From contig JAFPYX010000067.1 in the NCBI GenBank assembly GCA_017417585.1, positions 1 to 64,000 of the forward strand: 64,000 bases of DNA. Reading direction: 5' to 3'. Of the stretch, positions 8,426 to 17,835 are shown piece after piece. This DNA is from Victivallales bacterium (GTDB taxonomy: Bacteria > Verrucomicrobiota > Lentisphaeria > Oligosphaerales > Oligosphaeraceae). Each line of letters opens with the position of its first letter. The first letter of the stretch is position 1. The notes beneath the pieces were generated by a model. The model ran no database searches. It was not told the DNA's origin and saw only the letters and a program-made list of their open reading frames with translations. The translations under genes and the position numbers were made by a program.

Positions 8426-10402
8426 ATGATGAAACGACTGTTTCGAACCTTGCTGTTCTTGGACGCGCCTGGCACGGGTGTGTTCTTCGCCCTGGGGGTG
8501 CTGGTGGTTCTGCCGTGGCTGCTGCTGACCTATGGATGTCTGTGGCCGATGGGGACGACGGGGGCATTGGAAGCCATCGTGGGCGGCTATCTTGACCCAA
8601 TCTGCCGAATTATCTTCAAGTTATTGCTGTCCTATGCCTTGCTGATATTATTTCTGGGGTGGCTTCGATGCGTGTGCCACAATCCCAATCGGACACGCAG
8701 TCTGGTCAGAGCTGCATTGACGCTCTGCCTGATTTCAGCGGTGTCGGGCATTTTCTTGAACCGGATGGACGTTGTACTGGGGAGGGCTTTGGCGTTGGTC
8801 GGAGTGTTCGTGGCGGCGTGTTGGGTGATGCATCCACGGGTTCGCCTGTGGCAGTCCGTTCTAACGTTGTCGCTGTGGGGTGGCGGTCTCATTCTTCTGG
8901 CGATGATCTGTAATGATATAGCAATAGTGCCAGGGAGCGGTTGGAGTCTTTGGCTAGCGGATATCCCATGGTGCACTGGCCATGTCTGGGGGCTGTTGGC
9001 GGGACTTGGTGTTTTGGCAGTGCTAGGCGCGTACTGGTGCGCGGGTTTGGCGATTGCGCGGGCGACGGCGGTTCCCCTTCGGCGGCTGGCCGGATGGAGC
9101 ACGCGAACGCTCTGGGGGGTGGTCGGGCTGGTCTATGCACTCACGCTGGTTCTGGCGGTGCATGCGCAAGTCCGCACCCGAGCTGCACGGCATTGTCTGG
9201 CGGTTCAATTCAAACGGCAGATGACATTGACTGCGGCCGAGGAACTTTACTATCAGGGTCGTCGGCGTGACCCGGAGTTCTGGCGGCTCGTGGAAGAACG
9301 GGTGAAGGAGATGACGGAGACGCTGCAAAGTTCGGTGAACTGCGATGTCTCGCGGTTGCTGTCCAGGCCGCTGGTGGTGCTTCCCGAAACATTGCATACG
9401 GAATGGAAGGGTGCCCTGCTGGCGAATCCCGCCGCCCAGACACTGCATGATCAACTGGATGGCGAAATTCCGGCAGCTGAGCGCAACTATTCGGAGGGGA
9501 TGTGGATGAAAATCCCGGAATTTGAATGGTTGCGGTCGCTGGCGCGCATGGAGATGTGGCGGCTGCGCTTTGCCGTCGAGGATCGCGATTCAGCGGTGGC
9601 TTTGGAGGCGTATTTGCGTTTGGAGAAAATCTGTGCCTGGCTGGAGGATGATGGTCTTTTGATTGCGCAATTGGTGGCTTGCCGGCTGGAGATCGATTTG
9701 CAATGGGAAGCGCTCGCAATGCTGGCGTCCAGCGGACTGGCTTCGGAGGATTGGCTCCGGGAGCAGTCCGAGAAGTTGACGGCTGCCGAGGAGAGGTGGC
9801 CTGACCACGAAAGAGAGGTGCGCTATTTCGAGGCGTGCTTTCTGCTGGATGCTTTGCGTGTGCTTGGACATGGCGGGCGGGTGTTTCCCGGAGAAAGCAC
9901 CAATGTCGTCTGCATGAATGACCTGAAGTGGTTTTTGCCGGCAGCCTGGTGGCGGGTCGCCGGAGAGAATGCGGAGTTCATTCATCGCTTTGAGCGAGGG
10001 AGTTTCGCCGAATTATCAGAGCCTGGCGGTATTACATTCAACTGGGCATTGCAGGAGTGGTCACAGTCCTGTCGTTCGGCGGAGAAGATGCTCCGGCGGC
10101 GGCTGGCAGGCTGGCGGGTGGCACGTGGAATGCTGGCGGCGGAGTTGACCAAACGACGTGCCGGCGATTATCCAGAGACGCTGGAGATGCCGCCGGAGTC
10201 GTTTGCCGAAGGGAACTTGCGGTACTTTAAAGGAATAGTGTCCCGGCCGATGTTTGTCTGGCGCGACGATGGGTCGGGCGAGAGCTTCTGGGAAAGAAAT
10301 GTGACAGAGGAGGCGGGCGTGGAGGTCTGGAGCGTCGGGCCGGACGGGAAAGAGGACACTGAGGGAAAGTACGACGACGTGAGGTATTACCTGGTGCCCT
10401 GA
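8426..10402 (+). CDS. Large polytopic membrane protein of unknown function
   Basis: 658 aa. Residues 1-250 contain about six or seven transmembrane helices. From about residue 260 the protein is soluble, largely alpha-helical and rich in Trp, Glu and Arg. The C-terminus (VWSVGPDGKEDTEGKYDD) resembles the 'SxGPDGk.DxxxxDD' tail seen in many planctomycete and verrucomicrobial surface or pilin-like proteins. The start may be the ATG at 8426 or 8429. It converges with the esterase gene (24-base gap). I do not recognise a family and assign no function. Confidence 0.72.
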   Translation: MMKRLFRTLLFLDAPGTGVFFALGVLVVLPWLLLTYGCLWPMGTTGALEAIVGGYLDPICRIIFKLLLSYALLILFLGWLRCVCHNPNRTRSLVRAALTLCLISAVSGIFLNRMDVVLGRALALVGVFVAACWVMHPRVRLWQSVLTLSLWGGGLILLAMICNDIAIVPGSGWSLWLADIPWCTGHVWGLLAGLGVLAVLGAYWCAGLAIARATAVPLRRLAGWSTRTLWGVVGLVYALTLVLAVHAQVRTRAARHCLAVQFKRQMTLTAAEELYYQGRRRDPEFWRLVEERVKEMTETLQSSVNCDVSRLLSRPLVVLPETLHTEWKGALLANPAAQTLHDQLDGEIPAAERNYSEGMWMKIPEFEWLRSLARMEMWRLRFAVEDRDSAVALEAYLRLEKICAWLEDDGLLIAQLVACRLEIDLQWEALAMLASSGLASEDWLREQSEKLTAAEERWPDHEREVRYFEACFLLDALRVLGHGGRVFPGESTNVVCMNDLKWFLPAAWWRVAGENAEFIHRFERGSFAELSEPGGITFNWALQEWSQSCRSAEKMLRRRLAGWRVARGMLAAELTKRRAGDYPETLEMPPESFAEGNLRYFKGIVSRPMFVWRDDGSGESFWERNVTEEAGVEVWSVGPDGKEDTEGKYDDVRYYLVP

Positions 10403-10425
10403 TATGCGCATGGAATGTGTACTGG

Positions 10426-13400
10426 CTACTCCGTTTTACCGTTTTCCAACGGTTCGAAGTCGTTGAGCAACGGGTTGAAGCGGTAGCCCGGCGCCTTGTG
10501 GAACTCCAGCGTCTGTAGCAGGATGTGGTGGCTGAGACCGCCGTCCTTCCACTTTTGGCGTGCGGCGGTGGCCTCCTCGTCAGAAATCTGGAAATCTTGG
10601 TCCAGGTCTGTGACGAGACAATGCCTGAGATAGTATTCTGACAATTCGCGCCCAAGCGGCGTGGGCATCCGTCCCACGAGAGAGAATTCCGGCATTGTAT
10701 CCAAAGAGTTGGGGCAGGTGAACTGGAAGGTGAATGCCAGGGTTTCCCCGTGGTCAAGGCGCTGGTCATGGTTGCCTTGATGTTGCAATTGAGTGAGCGC
10801 CTCTTCATTGCAGTCCAGGTATTGGAAATTGCCATTGGGAAGAGTCAGTGGCGTGGCGTTGACGATTTGGACACCAGATGGATTGTCCTCCGCGATGGCG
10901 ATTCCGAAAGGCCCCATGAGCGGTGCACCTGGTTTGAAAAACGCCGGCCCGCCATCACGGCGGTCGTGCCGGGTGAAAACAATGTTGGCCTGGTAGAGCC
11001 CATTTCCCAGCTGGACAGTGGTCAATTCAAGGCCTTTGATTTCGCGAAGGCAAACGGTTTCCAGGTGATTTCCGAATTGCTCGAGGGAATAGGCTAAGGT
11101 TTGTGCCTCTCCCGGACAATAATAAATCGTTCCTGTTTGTTCGCTTCTGACGTAGAGTCCACACAGGCAGTAGGGACCGGGCACACCGTGTTCAAGGAGG
11201 TCGTCGGTGTCAAATGCAAGCTCGAATTGCACAGTAATGTCGGAATTATTGTCCGGGTTGAAAGCAATTGGGGCCGAGAGCGCATTTTTGATGGTATAGC
11301 CGTTGGCAGTTGTCAGTGTTCCTCCCAAGCAATAGTTTCCGGAAAGTCCAGGGGCGACCTGGACATTCAGCAGGAAGTGCAGGGAAGTCCAGGAATCGCG
11401 TTCATTTTCTTGGTGCGTTTCCAGCCATTCTCGCTCAATGCCGCCGAAGGCCAGCGGGGCGTGGAGGAAGTCCTGATAGGAGAATTTGCCAGTCCGGAAG
11501 CCTTGCCCGGCCGCGAGGATTTTCACTGCGCCTGTATCGGATTGAACGGAAAGCTGCAGATCGTCAACGATGTATGGGCCGTCGGCATGCGAGTCGTAGA
11601 TTTTCGTGCCGTCGAAGTCCAGTGTAAAATGCAGTCTCCCGGCCTGTCTGGCCTCGCGGCGCTGTGCGGCAGTGGCGATGGCCGTTCCGTCGGAAGTTTT
11701 CAGAGTTGCCGCCAGACAATATTGCCCAGGATGGCTGACGGATGCGTCGAACTGGAATCGCAGCGCCTTGCTCTGGACAATGGAATCGGCGCTCTGGAAA
11801 AAGGCGGTTTGAGGTGAAAGCGGACTGGAGATTTTCTGGCCTGGGTCGGCTCCGGGTTGTATACTGCCGAATACCGGGTTGCAATTCAGGCGGATCTGGC
11901 GCTGCAGTGCGGGGGCACCAAAGGAGTCCAGCCAATCAGCGACAATCAGATATTCGCCTTCCTCCGGCGGGATGAAGCTCCCACAATAGAGCCCATCGTC
12001 GCAATACTCCAAGGGAATGTCCTGCAAAGCGGCGGTTTCATTCTCATTCTCGCGGATTGCCCGATAATGGCATCGCAACGGCAGGTTGCTTTGAGGAACC
12101 ACCACGCCATCTTGGAGCAGTCGGACGGTGAGTCTGCAGGCAAGTCCAGGGAGGCAGTTCGTGTCGCTATCCAACGCAATTTCGGTGAGCACCCCATGGA
12201 AACGGCAGGCCACGGTGATGCAGGCAGGCTCGTCATCGGGATTGGCCAAATGCGCGACGTAGACACCGGGCGGGGTGTTCTCCAGTGCCAAGATACGCCC
12301 TCCCAGTTGTTGCAGGAACTCTTGTTCGGAAAAATCGTCCACCAAGGCGGCTGGCACCAGGTGACTCTGGCCATCCGGAGCAGTCAACTGAATTTGGACG
12401 GTGCGGGGCGCGCGCAGGAAAAGGAAAAGCGGGTCTGGTTTTTCGGTCGTCAGTTCGAAGGGGACCGAGATTTCCTGTCCGGCTTCAACCAAAGCGGATT
12501 TGACGTACATTGTGGCGGAATCTTCCTGAGGATTTGAAGCTTCTAGTTCATGTAGGCGGGCAACGGGGTTCACGGCGGCAACGCCAATGTCCTCAGCCGT
12601 TCCGCCGGAACGCAGTTCAGGTTTTTCGGGGAAGTTTCGGGGAGGCATTTCAAAGAGCAGGTCTTGATACAACGCCAGAGCCCCGAGCGCACCGGCCTGG
12701 ATGATGTTGCTGTGGGAATAATTCGTCGTTTTGGAATCTATAGGGGAGGCCTCAATCTGGGTGCCAAGCGCATGGGCGCTGAGGACGGTGACAATGCCGT
12801 CCCCCTGCTGTCTGGGATTGTCGGAATGGTAGTCATGGTCATAGCAGAATTGACCCAGGCTGTAGTAGTCCCAGCCGCCATCCCGGTCGCGACCGTCCTC
12901 ATTGTCGTCATGGCCGTCGAATGGCTGGAAATTACGCACCCGTCCGATAAGCGTGGAGATGGGGGCGTTGGGGTGGCAATGGGTTAAATTGAACTCGGCG
13001 CAGGAGGCAGGTGTCAGGCTGACCAGGCCGGGCGTGATCTTCTTGTAGGCGGGGTCGCTTTGTTTGGCGATAATGATGGCGAGGTTTTCCATAAAGCCGT
13101 CCGGGTCGATCAGAATGTCCGCCAGATGGCTTCCCGCGTTCGGCGTGGCGATTTGCATCAGGCGGTGGACGTATGGCGAATTCACGTCGCCTTGGTCGAT
13201 AAGTGCCCGGCTGTCGAGGCCACCCTTGCTATGTGCGATGATGTTGAACATGCTAATCCCATAGCTTTGGGTAAAGCCCTCAAGCTGTTCATTGAGCAAT
13301 CCACCGTTGGTTTCAGGGGAATTGTCCATCGGTGCCTCGGCCAATTCGGAGGGTATGCCGTAGTATTGTCGGATGAGGCTTTGCATGTGCGCCATGGCGT

Positions 13401-14019
13401 TTTCGTTGGTGGTCCATCCGTGGACCAGGAAAATCGGCCATGGTCCAGGGATTTCCAGCGACTGGTAGAATTGTTCTAGATACCATCTTGGCTCGTCGTT
13501 GGCGCTGTCGACGATGATTTCCAATTTGTTTTTGCCGATTTCACCGGGCGCCGAAGGGAAATTGATTTCCTCGCATGGAATGCGGAAAGTATTGACGATC
13601 CATTTGTCATCTTCCCCCGTCAAGAAGCCAAGCTCTTTCCCATTGAAGAAAACGCGGTCGATTTCCGGCGGATAGTCGAAGCCCGTGGCGTTCACATCGC
13701 AGTCGCCGGCCAAGATTGACAGGATGGCGTATTTTGGCATGAGACCCACGGCAATCTGTTTCGAGCGTTCCAGACGGGTCCCGTAGTATCGGGTGATTTC
13801 AATGGTGGCCCTGTATGATGAGGCCGGCCCCCAGATACGCACAATCCCTGGTTCCTGGTTTACGAAGATGCCGTCGTCGGAGTAGATGACCGGACAGGAG
13901 GTTTCGTTACGTAGTTCTGGAAAAGAGGCTGGCAGGTCTCCGGCTGAAATGACGGAAAACCAGACGAGGCGGCAAAGGAGCAGGAGTGACAAGTTTTTTG
14001 TTTGGGAGAGGCGGCGCAT
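10426..14019 (-). CDS. Giant secreted alpha/beta-hydrolase (lipase/esterase-like)
   Basis: 1197 aa. Residues 1-27 are a signal peptide ending VISAG. The hydrolase domain at about 190-420 has the oxyanion motif LVHGW (His200) and a nucleophile elbow IAHSKGG with Ser264, followed by ATPNAGSHLAD, as in PGAP1/class-3-like lipases. The remaining ~750 residues are beta-rich repeated domains without clear family. Near the C-terminus DLDQDFQISDEEA resembles an EF-hand/dockerin calcium loop. It is probably exported and cleaves an ester in the envelope or outside the cell. Convergent with the upstream membrane gene; the ~1.1-kb spacer in front carries repeats and a candidate RNA. Confidence 0.85.
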   Translation of the reverse strand: MRRLSQTKNLSLLLLCRLVWFSVISAGDLPASFPELRNETSCPVIYSDDGIFVNQEPGIVRIWGPASSYRATIEITRYYGTRLERSKQIAVGLMPKYAILSILAGDCDVNATGFDYPPEIDRVFFNGKELGFLTGEDDKWIVNTFRIPCEEINFPSAPGEIGKNKLEIIVDSANDEPRWYLEQFYQSLEIPGPWPIFLVHGWTTNENAMAHMQSLIRQYYGIPSELAEAPMDNSPETNGGLLNEQLEGFTQSYGISMFNIIAHSKGGLDSRALIDQGDVNSPYVHRLMQIATPNAGSHLADILIDPDGFMENLAIIIAKQSDPAYKKITPGLVSLTPASCAEFNLTHCHPNAPISTLIGRVRNFQPFDGHDDNEDGRDRDGGWDYYSLGQFCYDHDYHSDNPRQQGDGIVTVLSAHALGTQIEASPIDSKTTNYSHSNIIQAGALGALALYQDLLFEMPPRNFPEKPELRSGGTAEDIGVAAVNPVARLHELEASNPQEDSATMYVKSALVEAGQEISVPFELTTEKPDPLFLFLRAPRTVQIQLTAPDGQSHLVPAALVDDFSEQEFLQQLGGRILALENTPPGVYVAHLANPDDEPACITVACRFHGVLTEIALDSDTNCLPGLACRLTVRLLQDGVVVPQSNLPLRCHYRAIRENENETAALQDIPLEYCDDGLYCGSFIPPEEGEYLIVADWLDSFGAPALQRQIRLNCNPVFGSIQPGADPGQKISSPLSPQTAFFQSADSIVQSKALRFQFDASVSHPGQYCLAATLKTSDGTAIATAAQRREARQAGRLHFTLDFDGTKIYDSHADGPYIVDDLQLSVQSDTGAVKILAAGQGFRTGKFSYQDFLHAPLAFGGIEREWLETHQENERDSWTSLHFLLNVQVAPGLSGNYCLGGTLTTANGYTIKNALSAPIAFNPDNNSDITVQFELAFDTDDLLEHGVPGPYCLCGLYVRSEQTGTIYYCPGEAQTLAYSLEQFGNHLETVCLREIKGLELTTVQLGNGLYQANIVFTRHDRRDGGPAFFKPGAPLMGPFGIAIAEDNPSGVQIVNATPLTLPNGNFQYLDCNEEALTQLQHQGNHDQRLDHGETLAFTFQFTCPNSLDTMPEFSLVGRMPTPLGRELSEYYLRHCLVTDLDQDFQISDEEATAARQKWKDGGLSHHILLQTLEFHKAPGYRFNPLLNDFEPLENGKTE

Positions 14020-14149
14020 GGCAGAATTATGGTTGGCAGGTTGAGGCAGAAGAGGGACATGGCGTCAATCCGTGTTGAATGGAAAGACGACTCTAGGTCA
14101 TGCTGTTGCCTTCACACAATAGTATCCGACGAAGCGTGTGCCAATCGGT

Positions 14150-14340
14150 TTTCACAGAATCGCAAAAATGGCGATTCTTCATGAATTTATAGTATCGGAA
14201 AGCCCGTCGCATCATGCAGGCGGTTCATAACTGGATGAACCCAGAAGGGCCTGCAGGTGAACCGAAATGGGATTGCGTCATTTTCTTCTCCAATCAGTCA
14301 GGCGGCTTTCTGGTCGGGTGGAGCCGCCTTATTTTCGTCT
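14150..14340 (+). ncRNA. Candidate structured RNA with terminator
   Basis: Three perfect hairpins follow each other: AGAATCGC/GCGATTCT (14156-14178); a two-tier stem TGCAGGC-GGTTCAT/ATGAACC-GCCTGCA (14215-14255) with a 7-base bulge; and AGGCGGCT/AGCCGCCT (14300-14329) followed by TATTTTCGTCTT, a terminator-like end on the plus strand. No plus-strand gene precedes this terminator, so an orphan small RNA is the simplest explanation. A TATAGT hexamer at 14188-14193 might be a -10 but has no -35. No known RNA family is recognised. Confidence 0.4.
14300..14340 (+). terminator. Orphan rho-independent terminator
   Basis: A perfect 8-bp stem AGGCGGCT/AGCCGCCT with a 14-base loop is followed by a T-rich tail (TATTTTCGTCTTCG). 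The orientation fits plus-strand transcription although both neighbouring genes are on the minus strand. Confidence 0.5.
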
Positions 14341-14443
14341 TCGTCCTATCGCTGTCGCGTGGCAAAGCCATCCAGGACGGAAATACCGCGCTACATTTTA
14401 TTAAAATGGTTGTGCAATTTTGCTCTTCAATTATAGATATAAT

Positions 14444-14544
14444 CTGAATCCGTGAATTTGCGTAAAGCATGTGGCGTCGGCGTCTCGCCGACGGAATGTG
14501 TTGTGTTGACGCTCTGTCGCCATAATGGTAATTCACGGATTCAG
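14444..14544 (+). mobile_element. MITE-like element, copy 1 (101 bp)
   Basis: Perfect 15-bp terminal inverted repeats (CTGAATCCGTGAATT at 14444-14458 and its complement at 14530-14544) flank an interior with a strong hairpin CGTCGGCG/CGCCGACG. No coding capacity. The reverse complement of 31544-31645 is nearly identical through the first two thirds. TATAA flanks both sides after one extra base, a possible 5-bp target duplication. Confidence 0.75.
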
Positions 14545-14733
14545 GTATAAGATTGGTATTTGGGTTTAACGAGACACGAATGTACACAATCCACAACGGC
14601 CACGATTTATGTTGCGCCTGACTCCGTTGCCCGCTACGCGTTTGCGCGGCCATCACGAAAAGCCGTCTGTCCAACCCAAAGCCAGCCTCAAGGAAAGTGC
14701 GTCACTATGGCATCCCGACTTGGCTCAATTCCA

Positions 14734-14877
14734 TAGTGGTACACCCGCCACCCCCGTCCACCGCCCCTATCATACAATCCTGGCTGAAGGCATCCAGGTC
14801 AAGACGCCATGGATGAATTCCCGTGGATTCTAGTTTTTCCCATGACTTTTTGGTGTTCTTCCTAGATTTTTCCCCAG
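14734..14877 (+). repeat. Paired direct repeat, left copy
   Basis: This ~144-base segment matches 16540-16672 closely: both share the words CACCCCCGTCCACCGCCCCT, ATCATACAATC, ATCCAGGTCAAGACG and TCTAGTTTTTCCCAT. The pair brackets the LolA-like gene. No coding function is seen in it. Confidence 0.75.
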
Positions 14878-15101
14878 TTGTCCGGTGAATATCAGAAATG
14901 ATGCCGACAACTTGCCTGATTCATGCAACTCCCTGAAAAACAATGTAAGGCCCCTGTCTGCGATTCTCCGATTCAGCCTGAAACCAGCACGAAATGGCCC
15001 GTCAGGGAGGCTGGAAGACAGAATGATGTCAATGCTGCCTTTTGTGTGTTTCGCGGAAATCAGACAGTTTTGGACAGCAGTGGTTGCGATTCATCCCCTC
15101 G

Positions 15102-16154
15102 TCATTCTTTGCGAGTTTTCGCCAGAATAAGCAGCAGAATAATAATGGCGATAAGAATTGTTCCCGACAATAGATAAAAAGGCAGCTTGCCAGAGTCGGG
15201 GGCTTCGTTTGGCGGAGGTTCCGGTGGCTGAGTTGTCGGAGCGGGCGTTGGTTCTTGCGGCGTGGCTAGTTCGGCGGAAGGAGGTGGGGGTGGGGTGGCA
15301 GAAGAGGTATGGCGTCTGCGCTTGGATGGTTTGGGCTTGAGGACATTCTGGACAAATTTCTTTAGGAAAAGGAGCCGCAATTCAGACGCAAACTGTTCCG
15401 GCGTTTTCACGTGGATTTCATTCAGATTGGGCGGCAGCACAAAATCATCCGGCCCGAATGAGGGATTCAGGTTAATATTGGTGAAGCGGAGCGAGAAGAG
15501 CGGTTCTCCATCTTCATTCAATGCCGTGTAGGAACGTAGAAAATGGTCTTCAACGCCGAAAGCGACGCAGTGCATGGCCACCGAGTCGGCGGAGCCGGCC
15601 TCGTATTCTTCAGGGATCCAGGTCAGCACCTGGCATTCCACGCCGTCGATGATCTCAAGTTCCTGCTGCAGGTCCATTGCGGCAAGCTCCTCGTCGCTGG
15701 GCATCGGAATGTCGTTTAGACCCTCCATCAGATCTCTGAGGCCTTTTTCCATTTCTTCGGAACGGCTGTCCATGACGACTGCGGTATCATCCAGATGGAT
15801 TGCGGTGATGTCCGAGGTGGAGAGAAAACCGACGCTGAGACCGTCCATGGACAATGCGGCAGGGATCTCCTTGGGTAGCTGAAAATGTTCCATGGTGGCT
15901 TGAAAATCCGCCGTGCCATCATCGAATATGCGTTGTTTATAGGAGAACACGGGCTTTTTCTCCACTTCGGCAAGATCCGGCGAATCCATTTCGATGTCGG
16001 CAGTGTAGGTGGTGCGGAGGGCACCGATGCTCTGAAGAAGCGTCTGCGCGGCATCTGCGCGTTTTGAGGCATCGACGTCGGACAACTCCTGGGCATAGAT
16101 CGTGGGCAGGGAGAACGAGAATGCCACGACCAATAGTGTTCGCCATGTCATCAT
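15102..16154 (-). CDS. Secreted LolA/DUF2092-like protein with C-terminal membrane anchor
   Basis: 350 aa from the ATG at 16154, chosen because an SD (AGGAG) lies five bases ahead of it; longer frames lack one. Residues 1-21 form a signal peptide (ending IYAQ). Residues about 25-250 form a beta-rich domain resembling the LolA/LolB-like fold used for lipid or lipoprotein carriage; this is a fold-level inference. A proline-rich linker (about 275-320) leads to a C-terminal transmembrane helix (about 326-345) and a short basic tail, so the protein is probably anchored facing the periplasm. The gene is bracketed by ~140-bp direct repeats, and a solo MITE end lies 78 bases before its start. Confidence 0.75.
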   Translation of the reverse strand: MMTWRTLLVVAFSFSLPTIYAQELSDVDASKRADAAQTLLQSIGALRTTYTADIEMDSPDLAEVEKKPVFSYKQRIFDDGTADFQATMEHFQLPKEIPAALSMDGLSVGFLSTSDITAIHLDDTAVVMDSRSEEMEKGLRDLMEGLNDIPMPSDEELAAMDLQQELEIIDGVECQVLTWIPEEYEAGSADSVAMHCVAFGVEDHFLRSYTALNEDGEPLFSLRFTNINLNPSFGPDDFVLPPNLNEIHVKTPEQFASELRLLFLKKFVQNVLKPKPSKRRRHTSSATPPPPPSAELATPQEPTPAPTTQPPEPPPNEAPDSGKLPFYLLSGTILIAIIILLLILAKTRKE

Positions 16155-16232
16155 TGCAACTCCTTGGTGGTATTTGGCCTTGAACCGGGATCGTGAACCA
16201 TACTCCATGGGGCCGAGAGCACCTGCAAAATC

Positions 16233-16248
16233 AAATTCACGGATTCAG
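16233..16248. repeat. Solo MITE terminal repeat
   Basis: AAATTCACGGATTCAG is identical to the right end of the 14444-14544 element extended by one base. No partner arm is visible within several hundred bases, so this is a relic end or a one-sided remnant. It lies upstream of the LolA-like gene and may overlap its promoter. Confidence 0.65.
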
Positions 16249-16539
16249 GTTTAATATAAACAAGATATGTTCATGTGCAATGACATTGAACGGGTTGGAG
16301 AGTCTTTTTTTTCGGTCGGGAGGGGCCGTATGTCATGGAATTCCAAAAGCAGGGTATATTAACTCCGGCCGCAGAAAAGTGATCGGGGCTTTTTCCCCTC
16401 AGCGTAAAACAGGCCGGCAATACTCAAGCCTGCGAGTTGGACACGGGCTGCAGGAAATGGCGACCTTGGTGACAGCCTTCTCCCAAGGCAGCCCCAAAGG
16501 GGGGAGTCAGGACAGCAATCATGCAAGCCCTTATCCTAT

Positions 16540-16672
16540 AAGTGGGTACATCCGCCACCCCCGTCCACCGCCCCTATCATACAATCTTCGCGGAAGGAAT
16601 CCAGGTCAAGACGTCATGGATGGATTCCCTTGAAATCTAGTTTTTCCCATGGTTTTCTAGAGTTTTTCCCAG
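16540..16672 (+). repeat. Paired direct repeat, right copy
   Basis: Matches 14734-14877 in the same orientation, with about a dozen bases missing near its end. The two copies are 1.8 kb apart and enclose the LolA-like gene. Confidence 0.75.
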
Positions 16673-16755
16673 ATTCTCAATTGTCTTAACGGACAGTGGC
16701 GCTCCCTGCGGAGTGATTCTCTTTTTGACATTATCCAAATTGAATTTGGGTTTTC

Positions 16756-17748
16756 ATGGATAGCGTTTCCTCGAACAAGTCATTTGCCCGAATCGCCGGA
16801 GTTGGGGCGTATTTGCCGGAGCGGGTGGTCAGCAATTCTGATTTGGAGCAGAGCCTGACGACGACGGACGAATGGATTGTGTCCCATACTGGCATCCGGC
16901 AGCGACATGTCGTTGCCGAGGGACAGAATTGCTCGGACCTGGGTGTGGAAGCAGCACGTCGTGCCTTGACGGACGCCGAAGTCGCCCCTGAGGAATTGGG
17001 GCTGGTCATTTGCACGACTTGTACTGGCGACTATGCGAATTTCCCGGGCACGGCATGCCTGATTCAAGGACAACTCGGAGCCCTGGCCGCTGGAGCAGTG
17101 GATATGAATGCCGCATGCACCGGTTTCCCATACGCACTTGCGTTGGGGCGTGGCTATTGCGTGAACCAACAGAAGCCAGTTCTCATTGTGGCCAGTGAAG
17201 TCCTTTCACGGTTGCTGGACTGGTCCGACCGCTCGACGTGTGTCCTTTTTGGCGATGGTGCAGGCGCAGTGGTGCTTCTGCCGTCCACGGAACCCGGTCT
17301 GATGGACGAGGTGCTGGGGGCAGACGGAACCAACGGCGGTGTCCTATTCCGTGCGGACGGGACAAGCTTTGAAACCGGCGAGAAGCGCGAAAGGCATTTC
17401 CTGGAAATGAATGGCAAGGCGGTCTTCCCATTTGCCGTGCGCGTGATGGAACGAGTGATTGACGAGTTGCTGGAGCGTAATCATCTGGCGTTCGATGATG
17501 TCCAGCATGTCATTCCGCATCAGGCGAATCGCCGTATCATTGAGGCGGTTGCGCGGCACATGGGTGTCCCGCTGGAGCGTTTTTTCCTGAATATTGATTG
17601 CGTGGCAAATACTTCCAGCGCCAGTGTCCCAATTGCACTGGATGATCTTTATCACAGTGGCCGTATTCACCAGGGAGACTTGGTTTTGACCGTAGGCTTC
17701 GGGGCGGGGCTGACCTTTGGCGGTAATCTGATGGTCTGGAGAAAATGA
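16756..17748 (+). CDS. fabH: 3-oxoacyl-[ACP] synthase III (KAS III)
   Basis: 330 aa, typical FabH length. The catalytic triad is visible: Cys121 (MNAACTGF), His255 (VIPHQANRR) and Asn285 (VANTSSAS). The glycine-rich C-terminus VGFGAGLTFGG is also typical. It condenses an acyl-CoA primer with malonyl-ACP to start type II fatty-acid synthesis in the cytoplasm. It stands alone here, not in a fab cluster, with spacers on both sides. No clear SD precedes the ATG. A thiolase-fold relative with another acyl substrate cannot be excluded. Confidence 0.94.
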   Translation: MDSVSSNKSFARIAGVGAYLPERVVSNSDLEQSLTTTDEWIVSHTGIRQRHVVAEGQNCSDLGVEAARRALTDAEVAPEELGLVICTTCTGDYANFPGTACLIQGQLGALAAGAVDMNAACTGFPYALALGRGYCVNQQKPVLIVASEVLSRLLDWSDRSTCVLFGDGAGAVVLLPSTEPGLMDEVLGADGTNGGVLFRADGTSFETGEKRERHFLEMNGKAVFPFAVRVMERVIDELLERNHLAFDDVQHVIPHQANRRIIEAVARHMGVPLERFFLNIDCVANTSSASVPIALDDLYHSGRIHQGDLVLTVGFGAGLTFGGNLMVWRK

Positions 17749-17835
17749 ACTGTTCTTCCTTTGCGGCGTGGCATTGAGAGATTATATTATAAATCTTACT
17801 GATTTCTCTTACATTCCACTCATTTATTGAATTAC

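Larger units (their letters stand above)
14020..15101. other. Repeat- and hairpin-rich intergenic region
   Basis: 1.08 kb between two minus-strand genes with no convincing ORF. It holds three consecutive perfect hairpins (14156-14178, 14215-14255, 14300-14329), a MITE-like element (14444-14544) and one copy of a paired direct repeat (14734-14877). Short frames here have no SD and no recognisable product. Confidence 0.75.
16155..16755. other. Intergenic region with relic repeats
   Basis: No gene is supported in these 600 bases. It contains the solo MITE end (16233-16248) and the right copy of the paired direct repeat (16540-16672). GC-rich words between 16370 and 16520 could fold but match no RNA family I know. 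Confidence 0.65.

Noticed and set aside
14214..14447. 77-codon frame overlapping the hairpins
   Set aside because: The hairpins and terminator lie inside it, the start has no SD, and the product is not protein-like.
16259..16540. Riboswitch (for example cobalamin) upstream of fabH
   Set aside because: GC-rich words can pair, but no conserved box of a known riboswitch class is present, and fabH lies more than 200 bases away across the repeat.
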